From the NCBI GenBank assembly GCA_003225555.1, contig QIAM01000086.1, positions 1-64,000 on the forward strand: a stretch of 64,000 bases of DNA, in the 5' to 3' direction. Positions 27,394 through 37,019 of the stretch are shown here, one piece after another. The position numbers and the translations under genes are program-made. Position 1 is the stretch's first letter. Each line of letters begins with the position of its first letter. The DNA is from Acidobacteriota bacterium. Lineage in GTDB: Bacteria > Acidobacteriota > Terriglobia > Terriglobales > Acidobacteriaceae. The notes under the pieces were generated by a model. That model did not search any database, was not told the origin of the DNA, and was given only the letters and a program-made list of their open reading frames with translations.

Positions 27394-27674
27394 AGTCTCT
27401 CGACCTCCCCTTCATCTCGGAAACGAGTCATGATTTGTAGCAATCTCCCATTTGCAGCCTGGCATAGCCCCCACGCGTGCGGCTACCCCGATGTAGTACA
27501 AAAGGCTCTAAGCTGTGGGGGAGATTGGCCCACTGGACAACCCCATAATACCCCGTGAAATGCCCCTCGGGGTGTATTTTCTTGCATACTTCTGTGGGTA
27601 TTTTCTCGGGCGCTATGACGAAAGTCACCTCCTAATTTGCCGCTGGAAACGGGAGATTTAGGGTTTTGCCGAGT
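27394..27674 (-). promoter_or_regulatory. Upstream region of the tad operon
   Basis: 281 bases between the polytopic membrane protein gene and flp. On the coding strand it contains an AGGAGG sequence at about 27628-27633 followed by an open frame of about 66 codons without ATG, and a hairpin TAGCC..GGCTA (27465-27485) enclosing the palindrome CACGCGTG. It presumably holds the flp promoter and leader; I could not place a -35/-10 pair or a known riboswitch. Confidence 0.4.
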
Positions 27675-29159
27675 CTAGTTGGCACGTTCGGGATGTACCT
27701 TCGAGAAGATGACGGCCTTGGAGTCTTCATAACTGACGGTCCAGCCGAAAGCGCTTCTAAGTCCTGTGGCTAGAGCCGAATCCGGGGGAACAATGATCGT
27801 GGCGATTCCCCACTGCGCTAGAGTGGCCTTCCAGTCGTGCTTCAGTTGGTACGTTTCGGCGAATTGTTGCAGCCGGGGCTCCCCGTAAAGGTCTGCTCGA
27901 CCGTCGATGAAGACCTTGGTTTGCGGATAGAGCCGCCAGATCAGGTATCCCCCCCAATCGTAGTGGTTGAAGATCGGCCCGGACACAGGATGGGTCTCAA
28001 GAAAGTCCACGCCTGCCGTGGGGAAATGGTCGGCTTCGGATTGAGGCTGGCGACGAATGATGCGGTCAAGGTGGAAGCCGACAAATGTTGCCATCAACAG
28101 CAATATTCCCGCATTGAGAACTGGAACCGAAAAATGACTTGCACGAGGCGATACGCGGAGCCTGCTTGCTGAATTCTGCTGCAGTAACTTGGAGATGATC
28201 GGTACGGCAATCAGCACAAACAGTGGAATCATGCGGATGGCGGACAGTGCGGCGAAGGCGCCAACCACTAGCAGAAGCATCTCTCTAACCCGTAAGCGAG
28301 CATCCGACCACGCCAGAAGCCCGACCGTGACCAGCATCAGGATTAGAAGAGGGCAGTAGCCAATGCGGTGAAAATTCGGCGAGGCCCACTCAAGAATGTA
28401 GTTCTGCATGGCCTTGGAGCGCAAAGTATCGAGTGGATACGCGTACATGCAGGTACCATAGGAATTCAGCGGAACTACCAGTAAGTTGAGCACAAGAGCT
28501 GCTACTAGCGTGCGGATGTGGAGATTAGAGGGTTCCACTGTCTGTTGGCCCAGAACGCGCTCAAGAATCTCGCCGACGAGAAACAACACCAGGAGCGCGA
28601 TTCCAAGCGCAAACCCCGCATGCAAATTTACCCAGAGGAACATCATGGGCGGCGTCCACCAGAGGAGATTCTGGTTGCGCTCAGAGCGCTCGAGAATCCA
28701 GAACCATAGACTCGCTAGAAATAGCGAGAGCACCTGAGGACGCACTCCCCAAACCGGTGCGGTTGCCCACGCTCCGAAGAGTGTCAGAATGCCGGCAATG
28801 TAAGGACTCCCGGCGCAGCGCAGGAACAGCAGAAAAAAGGCGGCGGAGAGGATTGCGGCAAAGATAACGATGAGTCCGCCCCAGCCTGCGGCGCGATAGA
28901 TTCCGTACAGCATCAGGTCGGTGAGCCACTCGTGTGCAATCCAGGGGGTGCCTGCCCGAGTGTAGGAGAACGGATCGGTGTGCGGAACGTTCCTGTGTGC
29001 GGCGATGTATTCGCCCGTCTTCAGATGCCACCAGACATCGGGGTCGACGACGTTGCGGGTTGCCATTCCCACCAGGCCAATGAAGACGACGGCGATGAAG
29101 ACACGCGGAGTCGAGAGCAGGGCTTTCACGAGGTCCCCATGATAGCGGGCCAGCAGCAT
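27675..29159 (-). CDS. Polytopic membrane protein, GT-C-like
   Basis: 494 residues with about ten membrane helices. Shares with the 541-residue protein at 14160-15785 the first loop pattern (DPDVWWHLKTGEYIAAHR.. and WIAHEWLTDL) and the C-terminal soluble segment (YDWGGYLIWRLYPQTKVFIDGRADLYG). The Asp-Pro-Asp and the WHLKTG motif near the first loop are where GT-C glycosyltransferases carry their catalytic Asp, which suggests, without proof, a lipid-linked sugar transferase. It begins upstream of, and is oriented with, the flp operon but is separated by 281 bases. Confidence 0.75.
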   Translation of the reverse strand: MLLARYHGDLVKALLSTPRVFIAVVFIGLVGMATRNVVDPDVWWHLKTGEYIAAHRNVPHTDPFSYTRAGTPWIAHEWLTDLMLYGIYRAAGWGGLIVIFAAILSAAFFLLFLRCAGSPYIAGILTLFGAWATAPVWGVRPQVLSLFLASLWFWILERSERNQNLLWWTPPMMFLWVNLHAGFALGIALLVLFLVGEILERVLGQQTVEPSNLHIRTLVAALVLNLLVVPLNSYGTCMYAYPLDTLRSKAMQNYILEWASPNFHRIGYCPLLILMLVTVGLLAWSDARLRVREMLLLVVGAFAALSAIRMIPLFVLIAVPIISKLLQQNSASRLRVSPRASHFSVPVLNAGILLLMATFVGFHLDRIIRRQPQSEADHFPTAGVDFLETHPVSGPIFNHYDWGGYLIWRLYPQTKVFIDGRADLYGEPRLQQFAETYQLKHDWKATLAQWGIATIIVPPDSALATGLRSAFGWTVSYEDSKAVIFSKVHPERAN

Positions 29160-29220
29160 TCAAGATACAATCGCGTGCTACTTTGCTTTGCTGAATGCTG
29201 CACTGCCGCGGACGGTCCTC

Positions 29221-30168
29221 TCATTCCACTCCGGAATTGGCCGCGTGGGCAGAAGAGTTCGGGGATTTCGCCGGATCATAGGGACCTCGTTTTCTCAGGA
29301 GTACTACGGCCAGCATTGGCAGGTATAAGAAAATGACCGCCCATCGACCGACTTGGTTGAAGCTGTGGGGAAACTGGTACTGACGCCAGATTCCCGCACC
29401 CCAACTGATGAGTACGGTCCAAAGTAACTCTCGCCCGGTTTTAGGTATGAGCCATAGAGTGAATGCGTCGAAGAACCAGCGCTGCGGCATCGCTGCCGCC
29501 AGGAGTAGTAGTCTTGCATCCCGATCGCGCCCCCGAAGCAGAGCAAGCAGCAGCAATGGGCCCGGCAAGATCATCAGCGGTATGAAGTGCTCATAGTGTC
29601 CGAACTGGCGAATCCACAGCAAAGGCCATGACGGTTTGACGATGAGGCTCAGGATGGCCAGCAACACGCAAGCGATCAGGCCACGGCGGTTCAGATAAGT
29701 GAGAAGAATTGGGAGTCCGATTTGTGGCTTGGCCATGGTGACCGGCAGGAGCAGCGGAAAAAGTGCCGCGGCTGCGATGATCGGTGACCACTGCGCGAAA
29801 AGAATTCCTGCCCAATACGGATAGGCCAGGAAAATTAGCAGCCTGCGGTAGCCGTGACGAGTGAAGCCAAAAGCAAGCAGGAACGAACTAATGCCCCAGA
29901 AGAATCCGGCGGCAACTTCCGGTTGCAGGCGCACGAAGGGTAGGGCGAAAAACGCCGCGGTCAGCGGATATTGCTCGAATGGCGTGTCGTAGAGATTTTG
30001 ACCCGCAAGCAGACGCTGAGCCAGGCGCAACGCCCATCCGAAATCCCCGGCGCCCTGGTGGAGGTGGCACATCAGAAACCAGCAGTACAGGCCACTTCCC
30101 AGTCCGATTGCCGCCGAGACTGTCAGTCGTTGTCGCATCCAAGGTTTCTTGCCGAACAGTTGTAGCAT
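29221..30168 (-). CDS. GT87-like polytopic membrane protein, short form
   Basis: 315 residues from ATG 30168 (the longer open frame would overlap the divergent gene at 30217). About eight membrane helices. The first loop, GDFGWALRLAQRLLAGQNLYDTPFEQYPLTAAFFALP, resembles the conserved region of DUF2029/GT87 (alpha-mannosyltransferase-type) proteins: an acidic residue followed by NxY and YP. It is shorter than usual for that family. It shares a divergent promoter region with the 435-residue relative. Substrate unknown. Confidence 0.65.
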   Translation of the reverse strand: MLQLFGKKPWMRQRLTVSAAIGLGSGLYCWFLMCHLHQGAGDFGWALRLAQRLLAGQNLYDTPFEQYPLTAAFFALPFVRLQPEVAAGFFWGISSFLLAFGFTRHGYRRLLIFLAYPYWAGILFAQWSPIIAAAALFPLLLPVTMAKPQIGLPILLTYLNRRGLIACVLLAILSLIVKPSWPLLWIRQFGHYEHFIPLMILPGPLLLLALLRGRDRDARLLLLAAAMPQRWFFDAFTLWLIPKTGRELLWTVLISWGAGIWRQYQFPHSFNQVGRWAVIFLYLPMLAVVLLRKRGPYDPAKSPNSSAHAANSGVE

Positions 30169-30216
30169 GAGACGAATTGTCCGGACACTGTTGAGGAGAT
30201 TGCGAGACGTGCAACC

Positions 30217-31524
30217 TTGCTGAAGCGTCCCCAGCCGGTGTTCTTGTTCATCGTGAGCATGCTCGCGGCCGCGAGCATGTGGTTCTACGTCGACAAGGTT
30301 CTGGTCGGCTATCAGGTTGCCGACGCTGCAGTCCATGATCGGCCTCGTGGCAACCTTTCCGATCTCTATCCACGCTGGCTGGGAGCGCGCGAGTTATTGC
30401 TGCATGGGCGCAATCCTTACAGCCCAGAGATCACGGCCGAAATCCAGAAGGGATATTACGGGCGCGTACTCGATGCCTCGCGGCCGGACGAGCCCAGAGA
30501 CCAGCAAGGATTTGCTTATCCCGTGTACGCCATCTTCCTTCTGGCGCCTGTACTTGGGCTTTCATTCCATACGGTACAGATTCTCTTTCACTGGATGCTC
30601 ATTGCTTTCACGGCAGCCAGCGTGCTGCTCTGGTTGCGAACGTTGCAGTGGAGGCTGCCGGCGCTCGTCACCGCGAGTTGCATGGCGCTGACCTTGGATA
30701 GTTTGCCGGTCGTGCAGGGAATCAAGCTGCAACAGCTGAGCCTGCTGGTCGCCGCTCTGCTGGCTGCCAGCGCGGCCAGCGTGGCGGGGGGCTTTCTATT
30801 TTTGGGCGGGATGTTTTTGGCGCTGGCGACGATCAAACCTCAGTTGGCCGGCCCGCTAGTCGCGTGGTTATTGATCTGGGCGGTAAGCGACTGGAAAAAC
30901 CGGCGGCGACTGGTGTTGGGATTTGGGGCGACGATGGTGCTTCTTCTCGTGGGGTCGGAACTGGTTTTGCCTAGCTGGTGGCGTATGTTTCTGGAGGCGA
31001 TCCGCCGCTATCACCAATACACAAACAATGAATCGGTTCTCGATGAAATGGTGGATTGGACCTTCGGCCGATTTGGCGGCACGATTCTGGCAGCGGTTGC
31101 TGTCCTAAGTAGTGCAGTGTTCCTCTGGAGATTGCGCCATGAGCGGGAGGATTCTAGAGAATTTGCCCTGAGCGTCGTGCTGGTTCTCGCGTTGACTGTG
31201 ATGATTATCCCCATGTATTCGCCCTACAATCAGGTGCTTTTGTTGCCTGCCATCTTCTTGCTGGCAAAAGAGTCGCGGTCGTTGCTATCTGCCTCCCCCG
31301 CCGTGAGAGTCGCATATGCGGCGACGGGCTTGGCCTTGGCGTGGCCATGGATGGCAGCCTTGGGACTGAGCGTAGTTTGGTTCGCTTCCACTTCGGTTGC
31401 GCTGCGCGGCTGGAAACTGCCGTTTTACGCGACATTGATCTTTCCTGTGCTGATGTTCGCACTCACTCTGTTGAGTGCGCAAGACCGAGTAACCGCCTTG
31501 CGGGTGGACAAGGTCGCGAGGTAG
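30217..31524 (+). CDS. GT87 (DUF2029) family membrane protein
   Basis: 435 residues with about ten membrane helices. The DUF2029/GT87 signature is clear: LSDLYPRWLGARELLLHGRNPYSPEITAEIQ near residues 47-77 (D-x-x-x-Y-x-x-W, NPY), and later GMFLALATIKPQLAG, the KPQ motif of the family. Members transfer mannose from polyprenyl-phosphate in actinobacteria; in this organism the substrate is unknown. The start at TTG 30217 is the only in-frame option close to AGGAGA (30194-30199) but the spacing is long; ATG 30259 inside the first helix is less likely. Confidence 0.8.
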   Translation: MLKRPQPVFLFIVSMLAAASMWFYVDKVLVGYQVADAAVHDRPRGNLSDLYPRWLGARELLLHGRNPYSPEITAEIQKGYYGRVLDASRPDEPRDQQGFAYPVYAIFLLAPVLGLSFHTVQILFHWMLIAFTAASVLLWLRTLQWRLPALVTASCMALTLDSLPVVQGIKLQQLSLLVAALLAASAASVAGGFLFLGGMFLALATIKPQLAGPLVAWLLIWAVSDWKNRRRLVLGFGATMVLLLVGSELVLPSWWRMFLEAIRRYHQYTNNESVLDEMVDWTFGRFGGTILAAVAVLSSAVFLWRLRHEREDSREFALSVVLVLALTVMIIPMYSPYNQVLLLPAIFLLAKESRSLLSASPAVRVAYAATGLALAWPWMAALGLSVVWFASTSVALRGWKLPFYATLIFPVLMFALTLLSAQDRVTALRVDKVAR

Positions 31525-31590
31525 TCTCGTGGGCAGCATCGACGGCGCAGATTCGGTTTGAACAGCTGCAGCCGCGAGTTCCACAATTGC

Positions 31591-33270
31591 ATGGCCCTTA
31601 CTGCCTTAAGTCATTCTCAAGGCTCCAGCTCCGGAGTTTTTCCCAAGCTGATCCTCGTGCAGGGGAACGAGCAGAAAGACATCGTCCTCAACCGCACGCC
31701 GTTCAGCGTGGGACGCAAGGTGGACAAGGATCTGGTGATTGCCGATCCGCGCGTCTCGCGCGATCATGCCCAGATTATTCAGGAAGAAAGCGTGTTTTTC
31801 CTGGTGGATCAGGGCAGCAAGCACGGCACCTTCGTCAATGGCGAGCGCATTCAGCGGCAGAAACTCGAACCCAACGACCGCCTTGAATTTGGGGCACGCG
31901 ACTCGGCTTATGTAGTTTTCAATCCTGCACACGCGACTTCGAACACAGCGCGTGAATTCCTGAGCCAGATTTCCGTGATCCAGATCAAACCGGAGGCTAC
32001 GGACCTGGAGAAGCTGAAGCTGTTTCTGGAGGCGGCGCGCAAACTGAACACCGCCGGAGTCCTCGACGAAATTCTGATGACCATGCTCGATGTCACCCTG
32101 GAGTTGACGCATGCCGAGCGCGGCTACGTCTTCCTCAAGGATGAAGAGGGAAAGCTGCGCCTGGCCGCGGGGCGAAACTCAAAGAAAGAACCCCTGCTGG
32201 ATGACAAGACGATTTCGCATTCGATTCTGGAAGAATCCCTGCGGGCGAACTCCGAATTTCTGATTACAGACACAAGCCAATCGTTGGATCTCGCTGGACG
32301 GCAGAGCATCGTGGCCTATGACCTGCGGACGGTGGTCTGTATTCCGCTGCGGAAGTTCCAGGTGCAGACCACACGCGGCGGGCAAACCCCCGTACCCGCT
32401 CAGGGCGCGGCCGAAGTGATGGGAGTGCTTTATGTGGATTCGCGCTTTCGTTCGCGCGATATTGCCGGCGTGGACCATGACATCCTGCACGTGATTGCAA
32501 CCGAAGCGGCGTCGCTGATCGAGAACGCGCGCCTGGTGCAGGCGGAGGAAGCGGCGCGTCGCTATCAGCAGGAGTTGTCCATCGCGGCCGGCATTCAGCA
32601 GCGGCTGATGCAGGTGAGGATTCCCGAAGTGCCCTTTGCGCGGCTTCACCCGCGGAACGTCCCTTGTAAGGAAATCGGAGGAGACTTTTACGACGCCGTT
32701 AATACCAAGGAAGGTCTTGCCGTCGTGCTTACCGACGTGAGCGGCAAGGGAGTTTCTGCCGCGCTCCTGGCATCAACTTTGCAGGGGATGATCTATTCCC
32801 ACCTGACCACCGGGATGCCGCTGCTGGACGTGGTCAACGCGGTCAATCGTTTTCTGACCGAAAAACTGGTGGGCGAGAAGTACGCGACTATGCTACTGGT
32901 CCGGCTGCGGCGCGATGGCGACCTGGAGTATGTGAATTGCGGACATGTGCCGCCGTTGCTGGTGTGCGGCGGGGAAGTAATTCGTCCGCCGCATGGCAAT
33001 GTTCCGGTGGGGCTGTTGAGCGATGCCGTCTTTGAGAGCGCTCGCTGCCAGCTCAATTCCGGCGACCGGTTCATTCTGGTGACCGATGGGGTGACCGAAG
33101 CAGAGAACGCCGCCGGTGAGTTTTTTGAGGACTCCCGGCTAGAGGCGGTGGCGGCGAAAACGCCGACGATGGAAGCAATTTTTGGAGCCGTTTCACAGTT
33201 TTGCAGCGGTACTCCTCTGAGCGACGACTGCACCGTCGTTGAACTGATGTATTCCAGCTCTGAAGCCTAG
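31591..33270 (+). CDS. FHA-GAF-PP2C (SpoIIE/RsbU-type) serine phosphatase
   Basis: 559 residues from ATG 31591. An FHA domain (about 20-115; FSVGRKVDKDLVIADPRVSRDH, then GSKHGTFVNGERI) binds phosphothreonine peptides. A GAF domain spans about 150-320 (LDVTLELTHAERGYVFL; VMGVLYVDSR). The C-terminal SpoIIE-type PP2C domain (about 340-555) keeps the metal-binding acids in EIGGDFYDAV, VVLTDVSGKGVSAALLAS and FILVTDGVTEAENAAGEFF. It dephosphorylates Ser/Thr on partner proteins, typically anti-anti-sigma factors; none is encoded nearby. The FHA input suggests coupling to a Ser/Thr kinase elsewhere. Confidence 0.93.
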   Translation: MALTALSHSQGSSSGVFPKLILVQGNEQKDIVLNRTPFSVGRKVDKDLVIADPRVSRDHAQIIQEESVFFLVDQGSKHGTFVNGERIQRQKLEPNDRLEFGARDSAYVVFNPAHATSNTAREFLSQISVIQIKPEATDLEKLKLFLEAARKLNTAGVLDEILMTMLDVTLELTHAERGYVFLKDEEGKLRLAAGRNSKKEPLLDDKTISHSILEESLRANSEFLITDTSQSLDLAGRQSIVAYDLRTVVCIPLRKFQVQTTRGGQTPVPAQGAAEVMGVLYVDSRFRSRDIAGVDHDILHVIATEAASLIENARLVQAEEAARRYQQELSIAAGIQQRLMQVRIPEVPFARLHPRNVPCKEIGGDFYDAVNTKEGLAVVLTDVSGKGVSAALLASTLQGMIYSHLTTGMPLLDVVNAVNRFLTEKLVGEKYATMLLVRLRRDGDLEYVNCGHVPPLLVCGGEVIRPPHGNVPVGLLSDAVFESARCQLNSGDRFILVTDGVTEAENAAGEFFEDSRLEAVAAKTPTMEAIFGAVSQFCSGTPLSDDCTVVELMYSSSEA

Positions 33271-33285
33271 AGACGTACACCCATA

Positions 33286-33320
33286 AACAGCCCATTGAGC
33301 AACGAATCGGCTGTTCTTTC
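33286..33320 (+). terminator. Candidate terminator after the FHA-PP2C gene
   Basis: AACAGCC, a 16-base loop, GGCTGTT, then CTTTC, starting 16 bases after the stop codon. The loop is large and the U-run short, so efficiency is uncertain. Confidence 0.45.
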
Positions 33321-33444
33321 CCATTCTTCGCCGATGACACGCGGTATCTCTCGCGCCGCGGGGCGTTTCCCAAACAACAGTACGGCGCCCACGTGCCAGC
33401 TAGAGGATGCAAATCTTAATCGTAAGTTCTGACGCTGGGTGGGG

Positions 33445-35850
33445 CTACTCTACAGTTACGCTGTAGTCGGCGCCTTCCCAGCGATTTTCATTGGGCCAGA
33501 AAAAGGTGAAGACGGCTTGACCTCCGACTGGCAGTGTGGCCGCCGGCAAGTCGAGCACGTGGATGCCGAGCCCGGTGTCGCGCGTCTTCGTATCCTGATA
33601 ACTCTTCCACCCGTCGATACTCCAATGCACAACAGCTGGCTTGAGCAACACGATGCGGAGGGTCTTGTATCGTGGAACCGTGCGGCACTTGTTGTTAAAC
33701 CTCCACCCAAAGATCTGCCGCGTAGGTTTCTCAGTTAAATACCGCTTTACGGTCTGTGGAGGTTGGTCGAAGATATTGCCATCGCGCAGAGATCGGCGAA
33801 GCTTTATATATTCGGAATGCGCCCAGACCAGCGGGCAGGCGGAGCCTGTGGGTTTGCCACGGAAGAGTTCTAGCGGCGGGATATCGGAGCCGTCCCAGAT
33901 CTGCTCAGGAAGCAAGCGACCCTGTCCCGCCGGGGACTGTTCCATTACCTGAAGCAAAGCTTCGGCCTCAGCGCGCTTGCCGGCAGCCAGCGCGTAGTGG
34001 GCACGCTCGCCCGCTAGTAAGGGCCAGGGACGGCCAACTCCGGTGCCGTCGTATGCCGAGCCGTCGAGGTGTTCCCCGTAGCCGTCTCCGTTATAGCGAT
34101 ACCAGCAGGGCCCTTGCGGGAGTTGTGCGCGCAGGAGGGCATCGATCGCCTTGAGAGTGTTGAGAATTCTCGGGTCATCAGGCGCACGCAATCCAAATCG
34201 CACCAGCGCGAGAGAGTCGGGGCTGACGACATGAAAGGCCGGCCGCAGATTTTCCCCGGGCGGACGATTCTTGATGGGAACGAAGCCCTGCGTCGGAGAC
34301 GCGGAACAGTCCGTATCCGGAGGGGTGATACGCACGTAGTAGCCATCCACGCCCAACTGCTGTGCTAAATCGCCGCCGGTGGCATACACCCAGCGCTCGA
34401 TGTTGTCGTTCCAGGCATCAGCGGCGTCAAGCAAGGTCTGAATTGCGTCGCGATGACCGGTGAGGTCCGCAATATCGGCAGCGGCAAGCAGCGCGGAAAT
34501 CTCTGCTGAAAGAGTAAAGGGCGAATAGCCGCCGTCTTCTTCCCAACGATCCTGCTGCGTGACCGGACCATTGCGAAGAATGAAAGTTACAGCCTTTCGC
34601 ACCATCGGCCACCAGCGTTGCAGGTTGCCCAAAGTTTCCGGTGCCTCGCGACGCAGCAGATCAAGAAGCAAGACGGGGAAGGCGGTTTCATCCATCTGGA
34701 TGCCGTTCCAGTAAGGGCGTCCGTCCAGCCACATGTTCTGGGCCCAGTTGCCGTCGGCTTCCTGCGTCGCTTCCAGATAGCGAAGCACTCTGACGGCGTC
34801 AGTTGGTGCCCCCGCGGCGAGCAAGGCGCCTGCCGTCTCCACGAGGTCGCGAGGCCAGACCAGATGGTAGCCGCCAAGGTCTTCATCGCCCTTGTTGAAG
34901 CCCCATGGAATGGACAGGCTGGCGATAATTCCGCCCAGAAAATCCTTTGACTCGTGGGTGCGCAGAACTGCAACGGAGGCGCGGTAGAGATCTTGCGGAC
35001 GCTGCGGTGCGTCAAGCGGGAGCAAAGTGGTCTGCCATTTTTGCCATTGTGCGACGTAGTGCCGACGAACTTCCTGATAGTCCTCGGAGAGGGTGGATCG
35101 CGCCTGCTGGCCCGCTTCGCTCCAGATGGCGCCGAATCCGAGCGCCAGCACGAATTCTCCGTTCGAGGCGGCGAGATCGATTTCTCCGGTGAACGCGATA
35201 TTGCCGTTTTCGGCTCGAGGGTATTCCCACTGCATCTCGAAGTGTTCGGACAAGTCTTGCCAGCCGTCGGACGCGCCCACGAATCCAACGGATGTCTTCT
35301 TCCATGGGGCCGAGGATGCCACAGCCAGAGAGACGCCATCGTGTTCTGCAAAAAACATGGGGACGCCCTTGTAGTCGCCCATCCACCCGGTATTGCCGTA
35401 TCCGAAATTGGCGAGGTGAGGAGAGAGCAAGGCGTAGAGATGGCAGTCCGCCAGTTCTCCCTGGAGCGGCTCGAACCGGATCCTCTGCAGAACCACATTG
35501 TGATAGGGATCGGTGAGGACTTCCTTATGTATGCGGTAGCGGCCGCTGTTGCAGGTGTTCGTCAGTTCATAGACTGGGACGCCGGGCTCAAATGGACGAT
35601 TCTCGAACGTGCAGTGACGCTTCTCCTCGGAAAAGAAATCGCGACCATTGGTGACGATAAGACCCATATCGCGGGTGCAGGCCTGATCGACCCGCGGAAA
35701 ATAGACCTCATTGAGAATGCCGTGGCTCACCGTAAACCAGACCTTGCTGTGCTGGTTCAGGGCTGTGCCAACGCCGGTTTTCGCGCTCGAAGTCCAGCGT
35801 GGAGGGATGCCGGGCCATCCGGGGGCATAGCGCGCAGGAGAATCAGTCAT
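33445..35850 (-). CDS. Glucoamylase / glucan 1,4-alpha-glucosidase (GH15)
   Basis: 801 residues. An N-terminal beta-sandwich domain of the bacterial glucodextranase/glucoamylase type (about 1-270; WTSSAKTGVGTAL.. SKVWFTVSHGILNEVYFPRVD) precedes the (alpha/alpha)6 barrel. GH15 catalytic acids are recognisable: Glu388 in QMDETAFP (general acid) and Glu680 in WAHSEYIKL (general base). It releases glucose from alpha-1,4-glucans. No signal peptide is visible, so intracellular glycogen or maltodextrin breakdown is more likely than starch attack outside the cell. It stands alone, divergent from the next gene. Confidence 0.93.
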   Translation of the reverse strand: MTDSPARYAPGWPGIPPRWTSSAKTGVGTALNQHSKVWFTVSHGILNEVYFPRVDQACTRDMGLIVTNGRDFFSEEKRHCTFENRPFEPGVPVYELTNTCNSGRYRIHKEVLTDPYHNVVLQRIRFEPLQGELADCHLYALLSPHLANFGYGNTGWMGDYKGVPMFFAEHDGVSLAVASSAPWKKTSVGFVGASDGWQDLSEHFEMQWEYPRAENGNIAFTGEIDLAASNGEFVLALGFGAIWSEAGQQARSTLSEDYQEVRRHYVAQWQKWQTTLLPLDAPQRPQDLYRASVAVLRTHESKDFLGGIIASLSIPWGFNKGDEDLGGYHLVWPRDLVETAGALLAAGAPTDAVRVLRYLEATQEADGNWAQNMWLDGRPYWNGIQMDETAFPVLLLDLLRREAPETLGNLQRWWPMVRKAVTFILRNGPVTQQDRWEEDGGYSPFTLSAEISALLAAADIADLTGHRDAIQTLLDAADAWNDNIERWVYATGGDLAQQLGVDGYYVRITPPDTDCSASPTQGFVPIKNRPPGENLRPAFHVVSPDSLALVRFGLRAPDDPRILNTLKAIDALLRAQLPQGPCWYRYNGDGYGEHLDGSAYDGTGVGRPWPLLAGERAHYALAAGKRAEAEALLQVMEQSPAGQGRLLPEQIWDGSDIPPLELFRGKPTGSACPLVWAHSEYIKLRRSLRDGNIFDQPPQTVKRYLTEKPTRQIFGWRFNNKCRTVPRYKTLRIVLLKPAVVHWSIDGWKSYQDTKTRDTGLGIHVLDLPAATLPVGGQAVFTFFWPNENRWEGADYSVTVE

Positions 35851-36024
35851 AAAGGCTTTCGTCCGGGATGGTTCTCAGGTTCGTTCTGGTACATCCCGCT
35901 CGGAATTTACAAAACCTTGACCCGCATGGGCTCAGAATCGGTATCAAAATAACAAAGAGTCAGAGAACTTACTGATTGCGCTGAGACGCAGATCAACGAT
36001 AATAGGCAACGCCAACACGAACCT

Positions 36025-36900
36025 ATGTCACAGGCCTTTAATCTACGGGATGCACGAGCATGCAGCATGGTAGCAGCCTTGTGCGTGTGCCTGGCCTTAT
36101 CCCCGATTGCACTGGCCGACCCCGTTGCAGGTGTGTCTGTGACATCGGGCCTCGATCACGGATTCTCCGGCCTCTATAACCTGGACTTCGTGGGCGCACA
36201 GCGCGATTTTGCCGGGTGGCAGGCGCAGCATCCGGAAGATCCTATGGGTCCAGTGAGTGAGGGTGCCGGATATTTGTTTTCGGAGTTCAACCGGTTGGGA
36301 GTGCTGGAGGCCCAGTTCTACGAGAATGATGATGCCTTTTCGGGACGATCCACGTTCACTGCCGATCCCGTCGCAAAGAACCGCTTCATGAATGCGCTCA
36401 ACCGTGCCGAGACTCTTGCCCGTGCCCGGCTCGCCAAGAATCCCAAGGACTCTGATGCGCTATTTGCCATGACGCTGTCTTCGGGATTGCAGGCCGACTA
36501 CGCCGCGCTTATCGAGAAGCGCAATATGGCGTCGCTGCACCACGCCAAACAGGCATCAACGTGGGCGCAGCAGTTGCTCGCGGTTTGCCACGACTGCTAC
36601 GACGCACACCTGGCCACCGGATTCACCAAGTACATTGTCGGCAGTATGGCAGCACCCGTTCGCTGGATGCTGCGTCTGGGCGGGCTCCCCGCCGATAAGC
36701 AGGGTGGGATCGCCGATCTGCAACTGACGGCGGAGCGGGGACACTACCTGGCGCCCTTTGCACGGATCCTGCTGGCAATCGCGTATGTCCGGGAGAAAGA
36801 CAAGCCTCATGCACTGCAGATGCTGACCGCGTTACGTGCCGATTTTCCCGGCAATGGGCTCTTCCCGCGAGAGATCGCCCGCCTACAGGCTTCGCATTAG
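36025..36900 (+). CDS. Secreted helical-repeat protein of unknown function
   Basis: 291 residues with a signal peptide (about 13-31, SMVAALCVCLALSPIALA). The mature part is alpha-helical, with TPR-like spacing: LDFVGAQRDFAGWQAQHPEDP, ALNRAETLARARLAKNPKDSDALFAMTL, and AFARILLAIAYVREKDKPHALQMLTALRADFPGN. A CHDCY pair (about residue 190) could form a disulfide. I do not recognise a specific family beyond TPR-like proteins. It ends 119 bases before pstS on the same strand but the PHO box lies between, so it is probably separate from that unit. Confidence 0.7.
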   Translation: MSQAFNLRDARACSMVAALCVCLALSPIALADPVAGVSVTSGLDHGFSGLYNLDFVGAQRDFAGWQAQHPEDPMGPVSEGAGYLFSEFNRLGVLEAQFYENDDAFSGRSTFTADPVAKNRFMNALNRAETLARARLAKNPKDSDALFAMTLSSGLQADYAALIEKRNMASLHHAKQASTWAQQLLAVCHDCYDAHLATGFTKYIVGSMAAPVRWMLRLGGLPADKQGGIADLQLTAERGHYLAPFARILLAIAYVREKDKPHALQMLTALRADFPGNGLFPREIARLQASH

Positions 36901-36954
36901 CGTTCACTTCTGTTGATCGGTGACTCCCCAGTTGTTCATGGGAAATTCACTCGT

Positions 36955-36972
36955 TTGTAACCCTTCTGTAAC
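36955..36972 (+). promoter_or_regulatory. PHO-box-like direct repeat before pstS
   Basis: TTGTAAC-CCTT-CTGTAAC: two 7-base units with 11-base period, the arrangement recognised by PhoB-type response regulators (CTGTCAT-like units separated by 4 bases). It ends 47 bases before the pstS start codon. The same arrangement occurs before pstC at 43556-43573. Confidence 0.75.
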
Positions 36973-37019
36973 ACTGCGCCGATAGAACGGAGATATCTAA
37001 TGTCAGGAGGAATTCTCTG

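Noticed and set aside
27428-27628. Small open frame after AGGAGG upstream of flp
   Set aside because: No ATG or GTG at a suitable distance from the AGGAGG, and the amino-acid sequence has no features of a real protein.
27394-27674. A c-di-GMP (GEMM) riboswitch upstream of flp, prompted by GGGGTAGCCG and nearby hairpins
   Set aside because: The conserved elements are not in the right order or spacing; the upstream GCAAA/AAGCC features are missing.
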